From the NCBI GenBank assembly GCA_028280675.1, contig JANQLI010000365.1:1-15391 (forward strand): a stretch of 15,391 nt of DNA, written 5' to 3'. Position numbers and translations under genes: made by a program. Below, one piece after another: positions 6,492-12,977 of the stretch (positions are counted from its first letter, which is position 1; every line of letters starts with the position of its first letter). This stretch comes from Alphaproteobacteria bacterium (GTDB lineage: Bacteria; Pseudomonadota; Alphaproteobacteria; SMXP01). Under the pieces are notes generated by a model. That model was given only the letters and a program-made list of their open reading frames with translations, was not told the DNA's origin and made no database searches.

Positions 6492-7745
6492 TTACACTTT
6501 CACCGTCATACCATCCGCCAATGATAAACGATAGGCACGCCACGCAGGCAATAAACTTGTCACTGCGCCCGCAGCAATAACCGCTAGTAACACCCATCCT
6601 TCTCTGGAGGAGAGAAACGCAATGGGCAGGTATAAACCAAATTCAGCATCAATGTAAGGACGGGCGATCGCCAATCCAATAAACAAAAAGACAACTCCCA
6701 TCAATGCGCCAATCACGGCCATCAGGGTCGCTTCCACCATCAGAAGCCCCATAATGGTGGTTGGCCGCGCCCCCATGGCGCGCAATATGGCCATTTCCCG
6801 GCGGCGCTCATTCAACCCAGAAAAGATCATGGCCGCCATACCCAGCAGAGCCGTGACCACAACCAATGCCGAGACACCGACCAAAGCGGTTTCCGCAACT
6901 CCAACGATCTGCCACAACTCGGCTAACGCCACACCGGGTAAAATGGCCAACAAAGGTTCTTCTTTATACTCATTGATTGCGCGCTGGATTTGAAAAACAC
7001 GCAGTTTGCTTTTCACCCCGATCAGGGCCGCCGTGATGGCTTTAGGCTGCAGGTCCATCGCGCGCAAGGTATCCGCAGGGGTTGCTTGTCCGGGGATCTT
7101 CGCCCCACCGCGCCAATCGACATGAATAGCTTCCAAGCCTTCGAGACTGATTGTCACTGTGCGATCAACCGGTGTGCCCGTCTTGGCGAGTATTCCAGAG
7201 ATGGTAAAGGGCAATTGATCATGCTCTGTGAAAGATGCAATGCCGTGAGACACAATGATCGGATCACCCACTTGATAACCCAACTCACGCGCAACATCTG
7301 CACCGACCACTGCGTCGAACATATCATCAAAACGCTCCCCGGCGGCAAATGCGAGCGACCGTCCCCCACGATATTTATAACGCTGAAAGTATTCCACCGT
7401 TGTGCCCATGACGCGAAACTGACGATGACTGTCCCCAAGAGACAGCGGGACGATCCAATCGACCTCTGGCCGCGCGGCAATATCTTGATAACTTTGCCAG
7501 GTCACATTGTTGGTTGCATTGCCAATCCGAAAGACTGAATAGAGCAATAATTGCACACTGCCGGATCGCGCACCGACAATAAGGTCTGTGTCGGAAATGG
7601 TATCAGCAAAACTCGCCTTGGCGCCGATACGCACTTTTTCAACCGCCAAAAACAACGCCACTGACATGGCCACCGCAAAAACAGTGAGACTGACAGTGAT
7701 CCAACGGCTGAGAAGTGAACGGAAAGCTAAGGTGAGCAAACTCAT
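6492..7745 (-). CDS. MacB/FtsX-type ABC transporter permease (third gene of zrg-like operon)
   Basis: A 417-aa inner-membrane subunit of a type VII (mechanotransmission) ABC transporter. It has one N-terminal membrane helix (about 14-36), a large periplasmic MacB_PCD-like domain (about 40-270), and three C-terminal helices forming the FtsX domain (about 285-410). The cytoplasmic segment GLNERRREMAILRAMGARP is the usual coupling region contacting the ATPase. The end LLPAWRAYRLSLADGM is also typical. Such permeases (LolCE, MacB, FtsX) use ATP to move periplasmic domains rather than to pass substrate through the membrane. Its ATG overlaps the ATPase stop by 4 nt (ATGA), indicating 1:1 translational coupling. 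With the neighbouring ZrgA-like and DUF3299 proteins it probably acts on periplasmic zinc carriers; this is inference. Confidence 0.93.
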   Translation of the reverse strand: MSLLTLAFRSLLSRWITVSLTVFAVAMSVALFLAVEKVRIGAKASFADTISDTDLIVGARSGSVQLLLYSVFRIGNATNNVTWQSYQDIAARPEVDWIVPLSLGDSHRQFRVMGTTVEYFQRYKYRGGRSLAFAAGERFDDMFDAVVGADVARELGYQVGDPIIVSHGIASFTEHDQLPFTISGILAKTGTPVDRTVTISLEGLEAIHVDWRGGAKIPGQATPADTLRAMDLQPKAITAALIGVKSKLRVFQIQRAINEYKEEPLLAILPGVALAELWQIVGVAETALVGVSALVVVTALLGMAAMIFSGLNERRREMAILRAMGARPTTIMGLLMVEATLMAVIGALMGVVFLFIGLAIARPYIDAEFGLYLPIAFLSSREGWVLLAVIAAGAVTSLLPAWRAYRLSLADGMTVKV

Positions 7746-8446
7746 GTGGCGCGCCCCCGCTCAAATTCGGCAATCTCAGCCATCGACACCGTTTGGTCAA
7801 AGCGCGCCGCTAACCGATCATCATGGCTGACCATCAACAACGTCGAGCCCGCCTCGTCACATTGCTGAAATAACAAATCAAGAAAGGCAGATTGACTGCC
7901 AGCATCAAGAGCCGATGTCGGCTCATCCGCCATAATCAGAGATGGTTTGCCAATTAAAGCGCGCGCGACGGCGACACGTTGTTGTTGTCCCACACTTAAG
8001 GATCCCGCCTGTTGATGCGCGATCAGGTCTTGCGGCAATCCTAAAGCATGCGTTAAGCGCAGTGCTTCTTTTTTTGCATCTCCTACCCGCTGCCGCCGCA
8101 TAGGCGCAAAACGCAAAGGCAAGAGAATATTGTCAAGAGGTGTCGCATAAGGAAGTAAATTGAATTGTTGAAAAATCACACCGATATGCTCAGCGCGGAA
8201 GAGGTCCCGCGCCGGTGCGCTCAAACGCACAACATCATGGCCATCTACAGAAATGCATCCTGAGTCTGGAACGAGAATACCCCCGATCAGGCTGAGCAAT
8301 GTCGATTTGCCTGAGCCACTCTCACCGAGAAGTAAAACCTTCTGCCCGCGCACCACATGAAAATCAGCTAAACGCAACCGGAAACTTGGGTGGCCCGGCC
8401 AGGTAAAATCGACGTGCGTTAAAGAAAGCGCTGAATTTGATAACAT
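7742..8446 (-). CDS. ABC transporter ATPase (second gene of zrg-like operon)
   Basis: A 234-aa cytoplasmic ATP-binding subunit of the LolD/MacB-type ATPase group that pairs with FtsX permeases. Walker A is GESGSGKST (41-49), the Q-loop is FQQFNLLP (92-99), Walker B is LIMADE (170-175) with catalytic Glu175, and the H-loop histidine is His208 (VSHD). The signature motif reads LSVGQQQR (150-157), with Val replacing the usual first Gly of LSGGQ. The D-loop SALD is intact, so the enzyme should be active. ATG 8446 is preceded by GAGG 8 nt upstream. The gene begins 15 nt after the His-rich DUF2796 gene and overlaps the permease by 4 nt. It presumably powers the permease encoded next. The substrate is inferred only from the operon context. 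Confidence 0.95.
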   Translation of the reverse strand: MLSNSALSLTHVDFTWPGHPSFRLRLADFHVVRGQKVLLLGESGSGKSTLLSLIGGILVPDSGCISVDGHDVVRLSAPARDLFRAEHIGVIFQQFNLLPYATPLDNILLPLRFAPMRRQRVGDAKKEALRLTHALGLPQDLIAHQQAGSLSVGQQQRVAVARALIGKPSLIMADEPTSALDAGSQSAFLDLLFQQCDEAGSTLLMVSHDDRLAARFDQTVSMAEIAEFERGRAT

Positions 8447-8461
8447 GCAGTGCGCCTCGGA

Positions 8462-9049
8462 TTACATCAGACCGCTCAAATTCAGTTGTGGATTATCGCG
8501 TTCGATCTCATAAGCACGCGCGCCTTGGTTCGTCAGTATTTGCACCTCTAACTCTTGTGCATTTGGGAACTGAACAAAATAAGCAAACGCAATGCCCGTG
8601 ATCGCATCAGGCGCTGCGCACGTCAGCCTATAATCCGCCCGAAATTCTGTATGTTGCTCCTCAGCTTCGGCGTGATCGTCGTGATGATCATCGTGATGCT
8701 GACCACTTGCGTGATCTTCATGCTCCTCGTGGTCGTCACCTTTCAGAGCCACAGTGGCTTCAGTGGCTACGCATTGCGCCGCTGCTGGCAATACAAATAA
8801 TTCAAGCGGTGACGCCAAACGCGCTAAGGCTTGATCAATACGCGCCCGATCACCTGCGGATGTCGCTTTATACTCAAATCCAACAATGTCCGCGCCGGGC
8901 ACCTCAAATTCCATCGCTACACTGGCGCCTTCAATCGCAATATTCAGTTGGCCAACCCCATGCGCGTGGGCATCCAATTGACGTGAGTCTTGCGCAATGG
9001 CTGCGGTCGCCCACACCAAACCAAAAAGAAGCGAAACAAATCTACACAT
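8462..9049 (-). CDS. zrgA: ZrgA-like His-rich periplasmic zinc-binding protein (DUF2796), first gene of operon
   Basis: A 195-aa exported protein of the DUF2796/ZrgA family. In Vibrio cholerae ZrgA is a periplasmic zinc-binding component of a Zur-regulated uptake system. A Sec signal peptide (core VSLLFGLVWATAAIA) is followed by the family motif DAHAHGVGQLNIAIEG and by PGADIVGFE. A low-complexity acidic and histidine-rich loop with nine histidines (about residues 107-133) is the obvious metal-binding segment. It sits between two cysteines (Cys93 and Cys144) that could form a disulfide closing the loop. I prefer ATG 9049, because GAGGA lies 8 nt upstream; an in-frame ATG at 9064 would add five residues and has a weaker site. 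It is the promoter-proximal gene of the five-gene leftward operon. Zinc as ligand is inferred from the family and the His loop. Confidence 0.88.
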   Translation of the reverse strand: MCRFVSLLFGLVWATAAIAQDSRQLDAHAHGVGQLNIAIEGASVAMEFEVPGADIVGFEYKATSAGDRARIDQALARLASPLELFVLPAAAQCVATEATVALKGDDHEEHEDHASGQHHDDHHDDHAEAEEQHTEFRADYRLTCAAPDAITGIAFAYFVQFPNAQELEVQILTNQGARAYEIERDNPQLNLSGLM

Positions 9050-9091
9050 GCGATACGTCCTCATTGATGCTCAAGTGGTCAAATCTCTTAA

Positions 9092-9120
9092 AATATCAAC
9101 AAAATCAATGCCATGGTCAA
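9092..9120 (-). promoter_or_regulatory. Putative sigma70 promoter of the zrg-like operon
   Basis: On the minus strand, TTGACC (9115-9120) is separated by exactly 17 bp from GATATT (9092-9097), matching consensus at 5/6 and 4/6. The -10 lies about 43 bp upstream of the chosen zrgA start. An 11-bp direct repeat with one mismatch, ATG(C/G)TCAAGTG, occurs at 9067-9077 and 9113-9123, the second overlapping the -35. No palindrome resembling a known Zur box was found. Confidence 0.45.
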
Positions 9121-9321
9121 GTGTCCACAGACGGAAATCATGCGAAGTGCGCTAAGGTCTTTTGAGGCGTGAGATACAGCAATGCCTTCGCACAATGCCT
9201 TTGACCGCCGCGCTCAGATATCATGATCTTGTCTTAGCACAATATAAATCTCTCTTAACACCTAGTTGATCATTGACAGAATTATGGGATTCTTCACCCC
9301 TTCTATGGTATGAGGGTGAGA
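9121..9321. promoter_or_regulatory. Rest of the divergent intergenic region, zrg-like operon / wzy-like gene
   Basis: The gap between the two divergent genes is 305 bp. This part should contain the rightward promoter, but no hexamer pair with normal spacing is convincing; TTGACA at 9273-9278 has no -10 at the right distance. CAATGCCTT is repeated in tandem at 9180-9188 and 9193-9201 (period 13), with a further CAATGCC at 9106-9112. I see no RNA gene or coding sequence here. Confidence 0.3.
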
Positions 9322-9356
9322 ATGCGTTCACCCTATTCAGATTGATGATCCCTCAT
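9294..9356 (+). promoter_or_regulatory. Leader with competing hairpins upstream of the wzy-like gene
   Basis: One purine-rich segment (9310-9319) can pair with three different partners: TCACCC at 9294-9299, TCACCCT at 9328-9334, and CCCTCAT at 9350-9356. The second pairing gives a 7-bp stem with an 8-nt loop. The third includes the first two bases of the start codon and extends to about 9 pairs with one G-U. The pairings exclude one another, and the segment also contains the only good Shine-Dalgarno. This is a candidate translational switch, seen by eye and untested. Confidence 0.4.
9322..9345 (+). CDS. Possible 7-codon upstream ORF (leader peptide MRSPYSD)
   Basis: ATG 9322 follows GAGG (9312-9315) at 6 nt, a good ribosome-binding site, and the frame ends at TGA 9343-9345, nine bases before the ATG of the wzy-like gene. 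The main gene has no recognisable Shine-Dalgarno of its own, so it might be translated by re-initiation after this peptide. The first three codons (ATGCGTTCA) are identical to those of the main gene, a 9-bp direct repeat that may be a duplicated start region. Confidence 0.3.
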   Translation: MRSPYSD

Positions 9357-10650
9357 GCGTTCATTGATATTCATCGTCACATATTTGTTTTGCAGTGCTG
9401 CAACGATTACCTACCCATTTGCCGGGATATTGACATGGGAATGGTTCACCCTTGCAGCGCCACATAATATGATTTGGGGCAGTGCTGCACAGATACAATA
9501 TAATTTGTTTTTAGCAATCCTGACGCTTGGAGCCTGGCTCTTTTCATCCGAGCCAAAAATGTTACCAAATCATAAACTCAGTTGGGCGCTTGTTCTGTTC
9601 TCTCTCTGGATGATTATATCGGAAATCTTTTCTTACAACCATAATTGGTCATGGGATTACTTCGACCGGTTCATACGAGTCATGGTGTTCATCTTGCTCT
9701 TGAATATCATGATGACAAACAAAATGCGGGTCCACGCTGTGTTATGGGTGTTTATTCTGTCTATTGGTTTATTCGCCTACAAAGGAGGCGTCTTTACCAT
9801 TCTCACCGGTGGCGGGTATCGCGTGTGGGGACCACAAAGCACAGTCATTTATAGCAATAATGCCTTTGGTCTTGCTCTTGTGAGCATCATTCCCTTCAGT
9901 CTTTATCTCTATAAATATACCCGGCACAAATACCTCAAACCTGCGATGCTGGCGCTTGCTATTTGTTCCTTCTTTGCTGCCCTCGGCACACAGTCCCGTG
10001 GTGCTTTTATCTCGATTACTGTGCTGCTGATTTACATGTGGTGGAAATCCAAGAGCAAAATTGCGACCGGCCTTTTGCTCACGATCTTCACCATTCCCGC
10101 TCTCTTGCTTATGCCAGAAAGTTGGTACAGCCGCATCGAAACAATCGGTGATGCAACATCGGATGCGTCATTCATGTCGCGTGTTGAGTTCTGGAAAGTC
10201 GCGTTCCGCTCTGCTCTTGATAATCCGATCACAGGCTTAGGGTTACGAAGTATTTATCAAAATAGCCTCGCCCAAATGTATGGCGCCACCTATTTGGGCA
10301 ATCGCGCCATGCACAGTATGTATTTCGAAGTCATGGCAGGTATGGGCTTGGTTGGCTTTGGCATATATATGAGCATGTTCATCATCTCACTATCCTATGC
10401 GAACAAATTACGTAAGCATTGCCGAAAAACGGGCGAGATGTGGATATCTGACTTGGCCCTCGCCTGCATGCTCTCGCTCGTGGCCTTTATGGTGGGCGGC
10501 GCGGCGCAATCCATTGAAATGTGGGAAGGTTATCTGATCATCATGTCCTTTATCGGAGCGCTTTATAAGATCGTATTCATTGATCGCGTAAAGGAAGAGC
10601 GGGCACAAACAGCACCATTATCGCGCTGGTCGAATACCCCAGCAACCTGA
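9355..10650 (+). CDS. O-antigen ligase/Wzy-family polymerase, exosortase A-associated type
   Basis: A 431-aa polytopic inner-membrane protein with about ten to twelve hydrophobic helices. It matches the Wzy/WaaL-like family known as putative O-glycosylation ligase, exosortase A-associated. Landmarks are GGGYRVWGP (152-160) and YSNNAFGLAL (166-175), then GTQSRGAF (211-218) and MSRVEFWKVA (274-283). NPITGLG (290-296) and AMHSMYFEVMAGMG (318-331) complete the pattern, the histidine-serine pair lying in the large periplasmic loop that carries catalytic residues in this superfamily. It should join or polymerise lipid-linked glycans on the periplasmic face. No exosortase is visible here. The start is fixed at ATG 9355 by an in-frame TGA at 9346-9348, although no Shine-Dalgarno precedes it. 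Which glycan it uses is unknown. Confidence 0.88.
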   Translation: MRSLIFIVTYLFCSAATITYPFAGILTWEWFTLAAPHNMIWGSAAQIQYNLFLAILTLGAWLFSSEPKMLPNHKLSWALVLFSLWMIISEIFSYNHNWSWDYFDRFIRVMVFILLLNIMMTNKMRVHAVLWVFILSIGLFAYKGGVFTILTGGGYRVWGPQSTVIYSNNAFGLALVSIIPFSLYLYKYTRHKYLKPAMLALAICSFFAALGTQSRGAFISITVLLIYMWWKSKSKIATGLLLTIFTIPALLLMPESWYSRIETIGDATSDASFMSRVEFWKVAFRSALDNPITGLGLRSIYQNSLAQMYGATYLGNRAMHSMYFEVMAGMGLVGFGIYMSMFIISLSYANKLRKHCRKTGEMWISDLALACMLSLVAFMVGGAAQSIEMWEGYLIIMSFIGALYKIVFIDRVKEERAQTAPLSRWSNTPAT

Positions 10651-10721
10651 TTTCATAACCATATCATAAAAAAGCAAGATACCACAGCACGAGGCCCCCA
10701 TGCCACTGCTTAGGCCTGATC

Positions 10722-10859
10722 CTACGTATCGTCGTCTTCTATATCGACAGCCAAAATACCCTTAAGCGGCTCATCATCTTTGGCGCTTTTATTCTGGAAG
10801 ACCCATAGAATGATAAAAATGATTCCGATACATTCGAGCAGCAAAACAAGTGAATTCAT
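10722..10859 (-). CDS. 45-aa single-pass membrane protein with acidic tail
   Basis: A small gene supported by an excellent Shine-Dalgarno: AAGAGG followed by 5 nt, then ATG 10859. The product starts MNSLVLLLECIG and has one membrane helix (about residues 3-21, very rich in Ile, Leu and Val). A short positively charged patch (NKSAK) follows, then an acidic tail ending IEDDDT. The lysines just after the helix suggest the tail is cytoplasmic, though its acidity leaves this open. It lies 51 nt downstream of the GMC-partner gene in the same direction, so it is probably the third gene of that operon. I recognise no family. Proteins of this size often modulate or anchor a larger membrane or membrane-associated complex, but no function can be read from the sequence. 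Confidence 0.65.
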   Translation of the reverse strand: MNSLVLLLECIGIIFIILWVFQNKSAKDDEPLKGILAVDIEDDDT

Positions 10860-10910
10860 AATAACCTCTTCACAAGACGGTCAGCGGACGCATCTCTCAC
10901 TCTTCCAAAA

Positions 10911-11279
10911 CTATACTGCTTCTAAGGCTGCGAGTACACACAGTTCCACTTCAAGTTCGGACAAAACCCAGCCATCGAGATGAACGATATTCCGTTGCCG
11001 GAAATCTTCACGAATGGCGCGCGAAATATCTTGTAATGTGGGATCGCCGTTACAGAGCTTCCTCTCCACTGAACGCGCAACATCCAAATATGTCACGTCT
11101 GCATTCACAGATAAATAATGGCGTGCGATCTTTTGCGCGCTTTCTGGCGTCCGAAAGAATTCCCCTATCTGCAATATAGAATCGTCATGAATCGCATGAC
11201 CAATGGCAGAGGGGCTCACAGAGACAGCAAAGCCAGCACTGCTGAGCGTCATGAATGTGCGTTTCGTGAGTTTACTCAT
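10911..11279 (-). CDS. Small Tat-like partner protein of GMC oxidoreductase
   Basis: A 122-aa protein of the type often encoded next to GMC-family dehydrogenases, comparable to the small subunit (subunit 3) of membrane-bound gluconate/sorbitol dehydrogenases. The N-terminus (MSKLTKRTFMTLSSAGFAVSV) looks like a Tat signal, but with Lys-Arg in place of the invariant Arg-Arg. The C-terminal motif LDGWVLSELEVELCVLAAL is the family-type ending. ATG 11279 is favoured, because the GAGG of the TGAGG sequence overlapping the upstream stop lies 8 nt away; GTG 11288 and ATG 11285 lie too close to it. The gene begins within about 10 nt of the GMC gene's end, so the two are translationally linked. It may help export or membrane attachment of the flavoprotein, which lacks its own signal peptide. 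That role is inferred from the family. Confidence 0.78.
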   Translation of the reverse strand: MSKLTKRTFMTLSSAGFAVSVSPSAIGHAIHDDSILQIGEFFRTPESAQKIARHYLSVNADVTYLDVARSVERKLCNGDPTLQDISRAIREDFRQRNIVHLDGWVLSELEVELCVLAALEAV

Positions 11280-11289
11280 TGGCATCACC

Positions 11290-12861
11290 TCACACTATTG
11301 TCTTCAGATGATCCGACAGTCGAGCCGCCATGGCCACAATAGTCAATGTTGGCGGCACGTGTCCACCGGTTGGAAAAACAGAGCTTCCCGCTACATACAA
11401 ATTCTTGACGCTATGCAGTTTTAAATTGCGGTCAACCACACCTGTTGTTGCCGTCTCACTCATTCGTGTGGTTCCCATATGGTGATGGCCATAGCTGAGC
11501 AGTTCTGTAAATAAACGCTCATTCTCAGGCTGCATGTTCACGCGCCCGATGCCCGCAGCACCAACCTCTGCGGCAAGAACGTCATAGCACCGCCAAAGAT
11601 TCTGCTTCTCTTCATCATGAAGCATCCAATGAAGATGGCTACGCCTCTGCCCAAAATAATCACGTTCATTACTCAGTGAAATGCGATTGTCCCTATGCGG
11701 ATATTGCTCCACCATAGTATCAAGAACAAATCCTCCAATATTGTTGGCATACTCGAACAAGGGCGCATCAAATACCCGGCGCGACGTAGCCTCAAGAACC
11801 ATGTCGAGATCAGCGAATACATTGTATATATGCGTTCCAAGATGGTTGGGCCATGATCCAGCCGCCAAATCTTCCATAATATGATGGTACGAAGAAATAC
11901 CAGAAGACATATAGTATTCTGTTACAGGTATGAGGGGCATACGCACATTTGCGAGACCCAATGTGCGCATCACATCCTCAGATAATTGAAAGAAAGGTGT
12001 CATCCCATTGTCTTCAGATGTCACCGAAAGATGTTGCTTTTCAAACATTGGCTCAGGCAATAGATATGCCCCTTCAACGATCACGTGATCCATAAAGTAC
12101 CGACCGACCTGGTCGTGCGCGTTCCCAATCCCATTGGATTGAACATCATCTGACAAGAGAAGCATACGCGCATTCTCAATGCCGCCAGTTGCAAGAATGA
12201 ATTGACGCGCCGTCACACGAAAGCGAGACCCTTCAATCACGCCAACATCAACATGGCGCACCGTATCCTGATCATCCAAAGCAATGTGGAGAACATTTGC
12301 ATACAGATAGACATCTGTCACAGAAGATTTCTGTAAATTCACAAAATAACGCTCGCCAAAGTTCGTTGGGGGACTTGACTGCGCGATCCCAACTTCTGTT
12401 TGCTCAAGCTCTAAATCAAAAAATGGGGAGTTGCTTTTTTGCGTCCAATACTCCTTGGCGAATTGTTGTGAAGTCAGTTCGCAATAGGTTGCCGCTTTTT
12501 TATAGTATGGCTCTATATCCTGATAGCTGATCGGCCAACCAGAATTTTCAACCCAATTACGCTTCTCAAAATCAATAGGCGAGAGGGGACTACAGTTACC
12601 TTCCCAATGATTCGTTGAGCCGCCGAGAATACGCAAGCGACTGATGTCCGTGGCGGGGTAATGGTCGCCCGTCAAAACTGCCTGCGTCAGAGCCTGTGTT
12701 TCGTCTTCATAATACTCCCCCCCACTCTCGAGCAGGCAGATACGCAAACCGGAATCCTCAAGTTCTAGCGCAAGGGTTATTCCAGCCGCACCGCCGCCGA
12801 CAATACATAAATCATATGTGAGAAGAGTATCTGATTCCAGATTACGGGCATCGTACAACAT
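11290..12861 (-). CDS. GMC-family FAD-dependent oxidoreductase
   Basis: A 523-aa flavoprotein oxidising an alcohol or sugar group. The FAD-binding Rossmann motif is YDLCIVGGGAAGITLALELE (16-35), with the ribose-binding acid in LLESGG. LRILGGSTNHWEGNC (77-90) is the FAD-attachment region, and ATGGIENARMLL (224-235) closes the FAD domain. The C-terminal catalytic stretch has YGHHHMGTTRM (457-467) with the active-site histidine. The ending VFPTGGHVPPTLTIVAMAARLSDHL (496-519) is typical except that Pro503 stands where most relatives have Asn in NPTLTI. No signal peptide is visible. It is followed by the small Tat-like partner, as in sorbitol/gluconate-type dehydrogenases. The substrate is unknown; proximity to a polysaccharide polymerase suggests a sugar, which is inference. 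No clear Shine-Dalgarno precedes ATG 12861. Confidence 0.92.
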   Translation of the reverse strand: MLYDARNLESDTLLTYDLCIVGGGAAGITLALELEDSGLRICLLESGGEYYEDETQALTQAVLTGDHYPATDISRLRILGGSTNHWEGNCSPLSPIDFEKRNWVENSGWPISYQDIEPYYKKAATYCELTSQQFAKEYWTQKSNSPFFDLELEQTEVGIAQSSPPTNFGERYFVNLQKSSVTDVYLYANVLHIALDDQDTVRHVDVGVIEGSRFRVTARQFILATGGIENARMLLLSDDVQSNGIGNAHDQVGRYFMDHVIVEGAYLLPEPMFEKQHLSVTSEDNGMTPFFQLSEDVMRTLGLANVRMPLIPVTEYYMSSGISSYHHIMEDLAAGSWPNHLGTHIYNVFADLDMVLEATSRRVFDAPLFEYANNIGGFVLDTMVEQYPHRDNRISLSNERDYFGQRRSHLHWMLHDEEKQNLWRCYDVLAAEVGAAGIGRVNMQPENERLFTELLSYGHHHMGTTRMSETATTGVVDRNLKLHSVKNLYVAGSSVFPTGGHVPPTLTIVAMAARLSDHLKTIV

Positions 12862-12909
12862 GTTAGATCAATCTATATCAACCTGAGAAGTGTGACAATT
12901 GCACAGGAG

Positions 12910-12944
12910 TGACACATTTTAAGTCAAATTGTGTCAATATTATA
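12910..12944 (-). promoter_or_regulatory. -10 box plus 27-bp imperfect dyad upstream of GMC gene
   Basis: A perfect TATAAT lies on the minus strand at 12939-12944, with only a weak -35 (AAGATC) 17 bp upstream. Immediately downstream, where transcription would begin, is a dyad at 12910-12936. TGACACA (12910-12916) and TGTGTCA (12930-12936) are exact complements, and TTT/AAA (12918-12920, 12926-12928) continue the symmetry, so 10 of 11 positions pair. A further GTGACA half-site lies at 12892-12897. This looks like an operator for a dimeric regulator of the GMC operon; an RNA hairpin is an alternative. Confidence 0.45.
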
Positions 12945-12977
12945 TTAATCTAACAATACCCGATCTTGTGATACGGC

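Noticed and set aside
9050..9354. Zur box upstream of the zrg-like operon
   Set aside because: Expected from the V. cholerae system, but no palindrome of the ATGTTAT/ATAACAT type was seen by eye in the intergenic region. A profile search would be needed to settle it.
10625..10643. Hairpin GCTGG/CCAGC at the end of the wzy-like gene as a terminator
   Set aside because: It lies inside the coding sequence, has a short stem and no following T tract.
10692..10717. AGGCC/GGCCT inverted repeat between the wzy-like gene and the 45-aa gene as a bidirectional terminator
   Set aside because: Only five pairs, a 16-nt loop and no T run on either strand.
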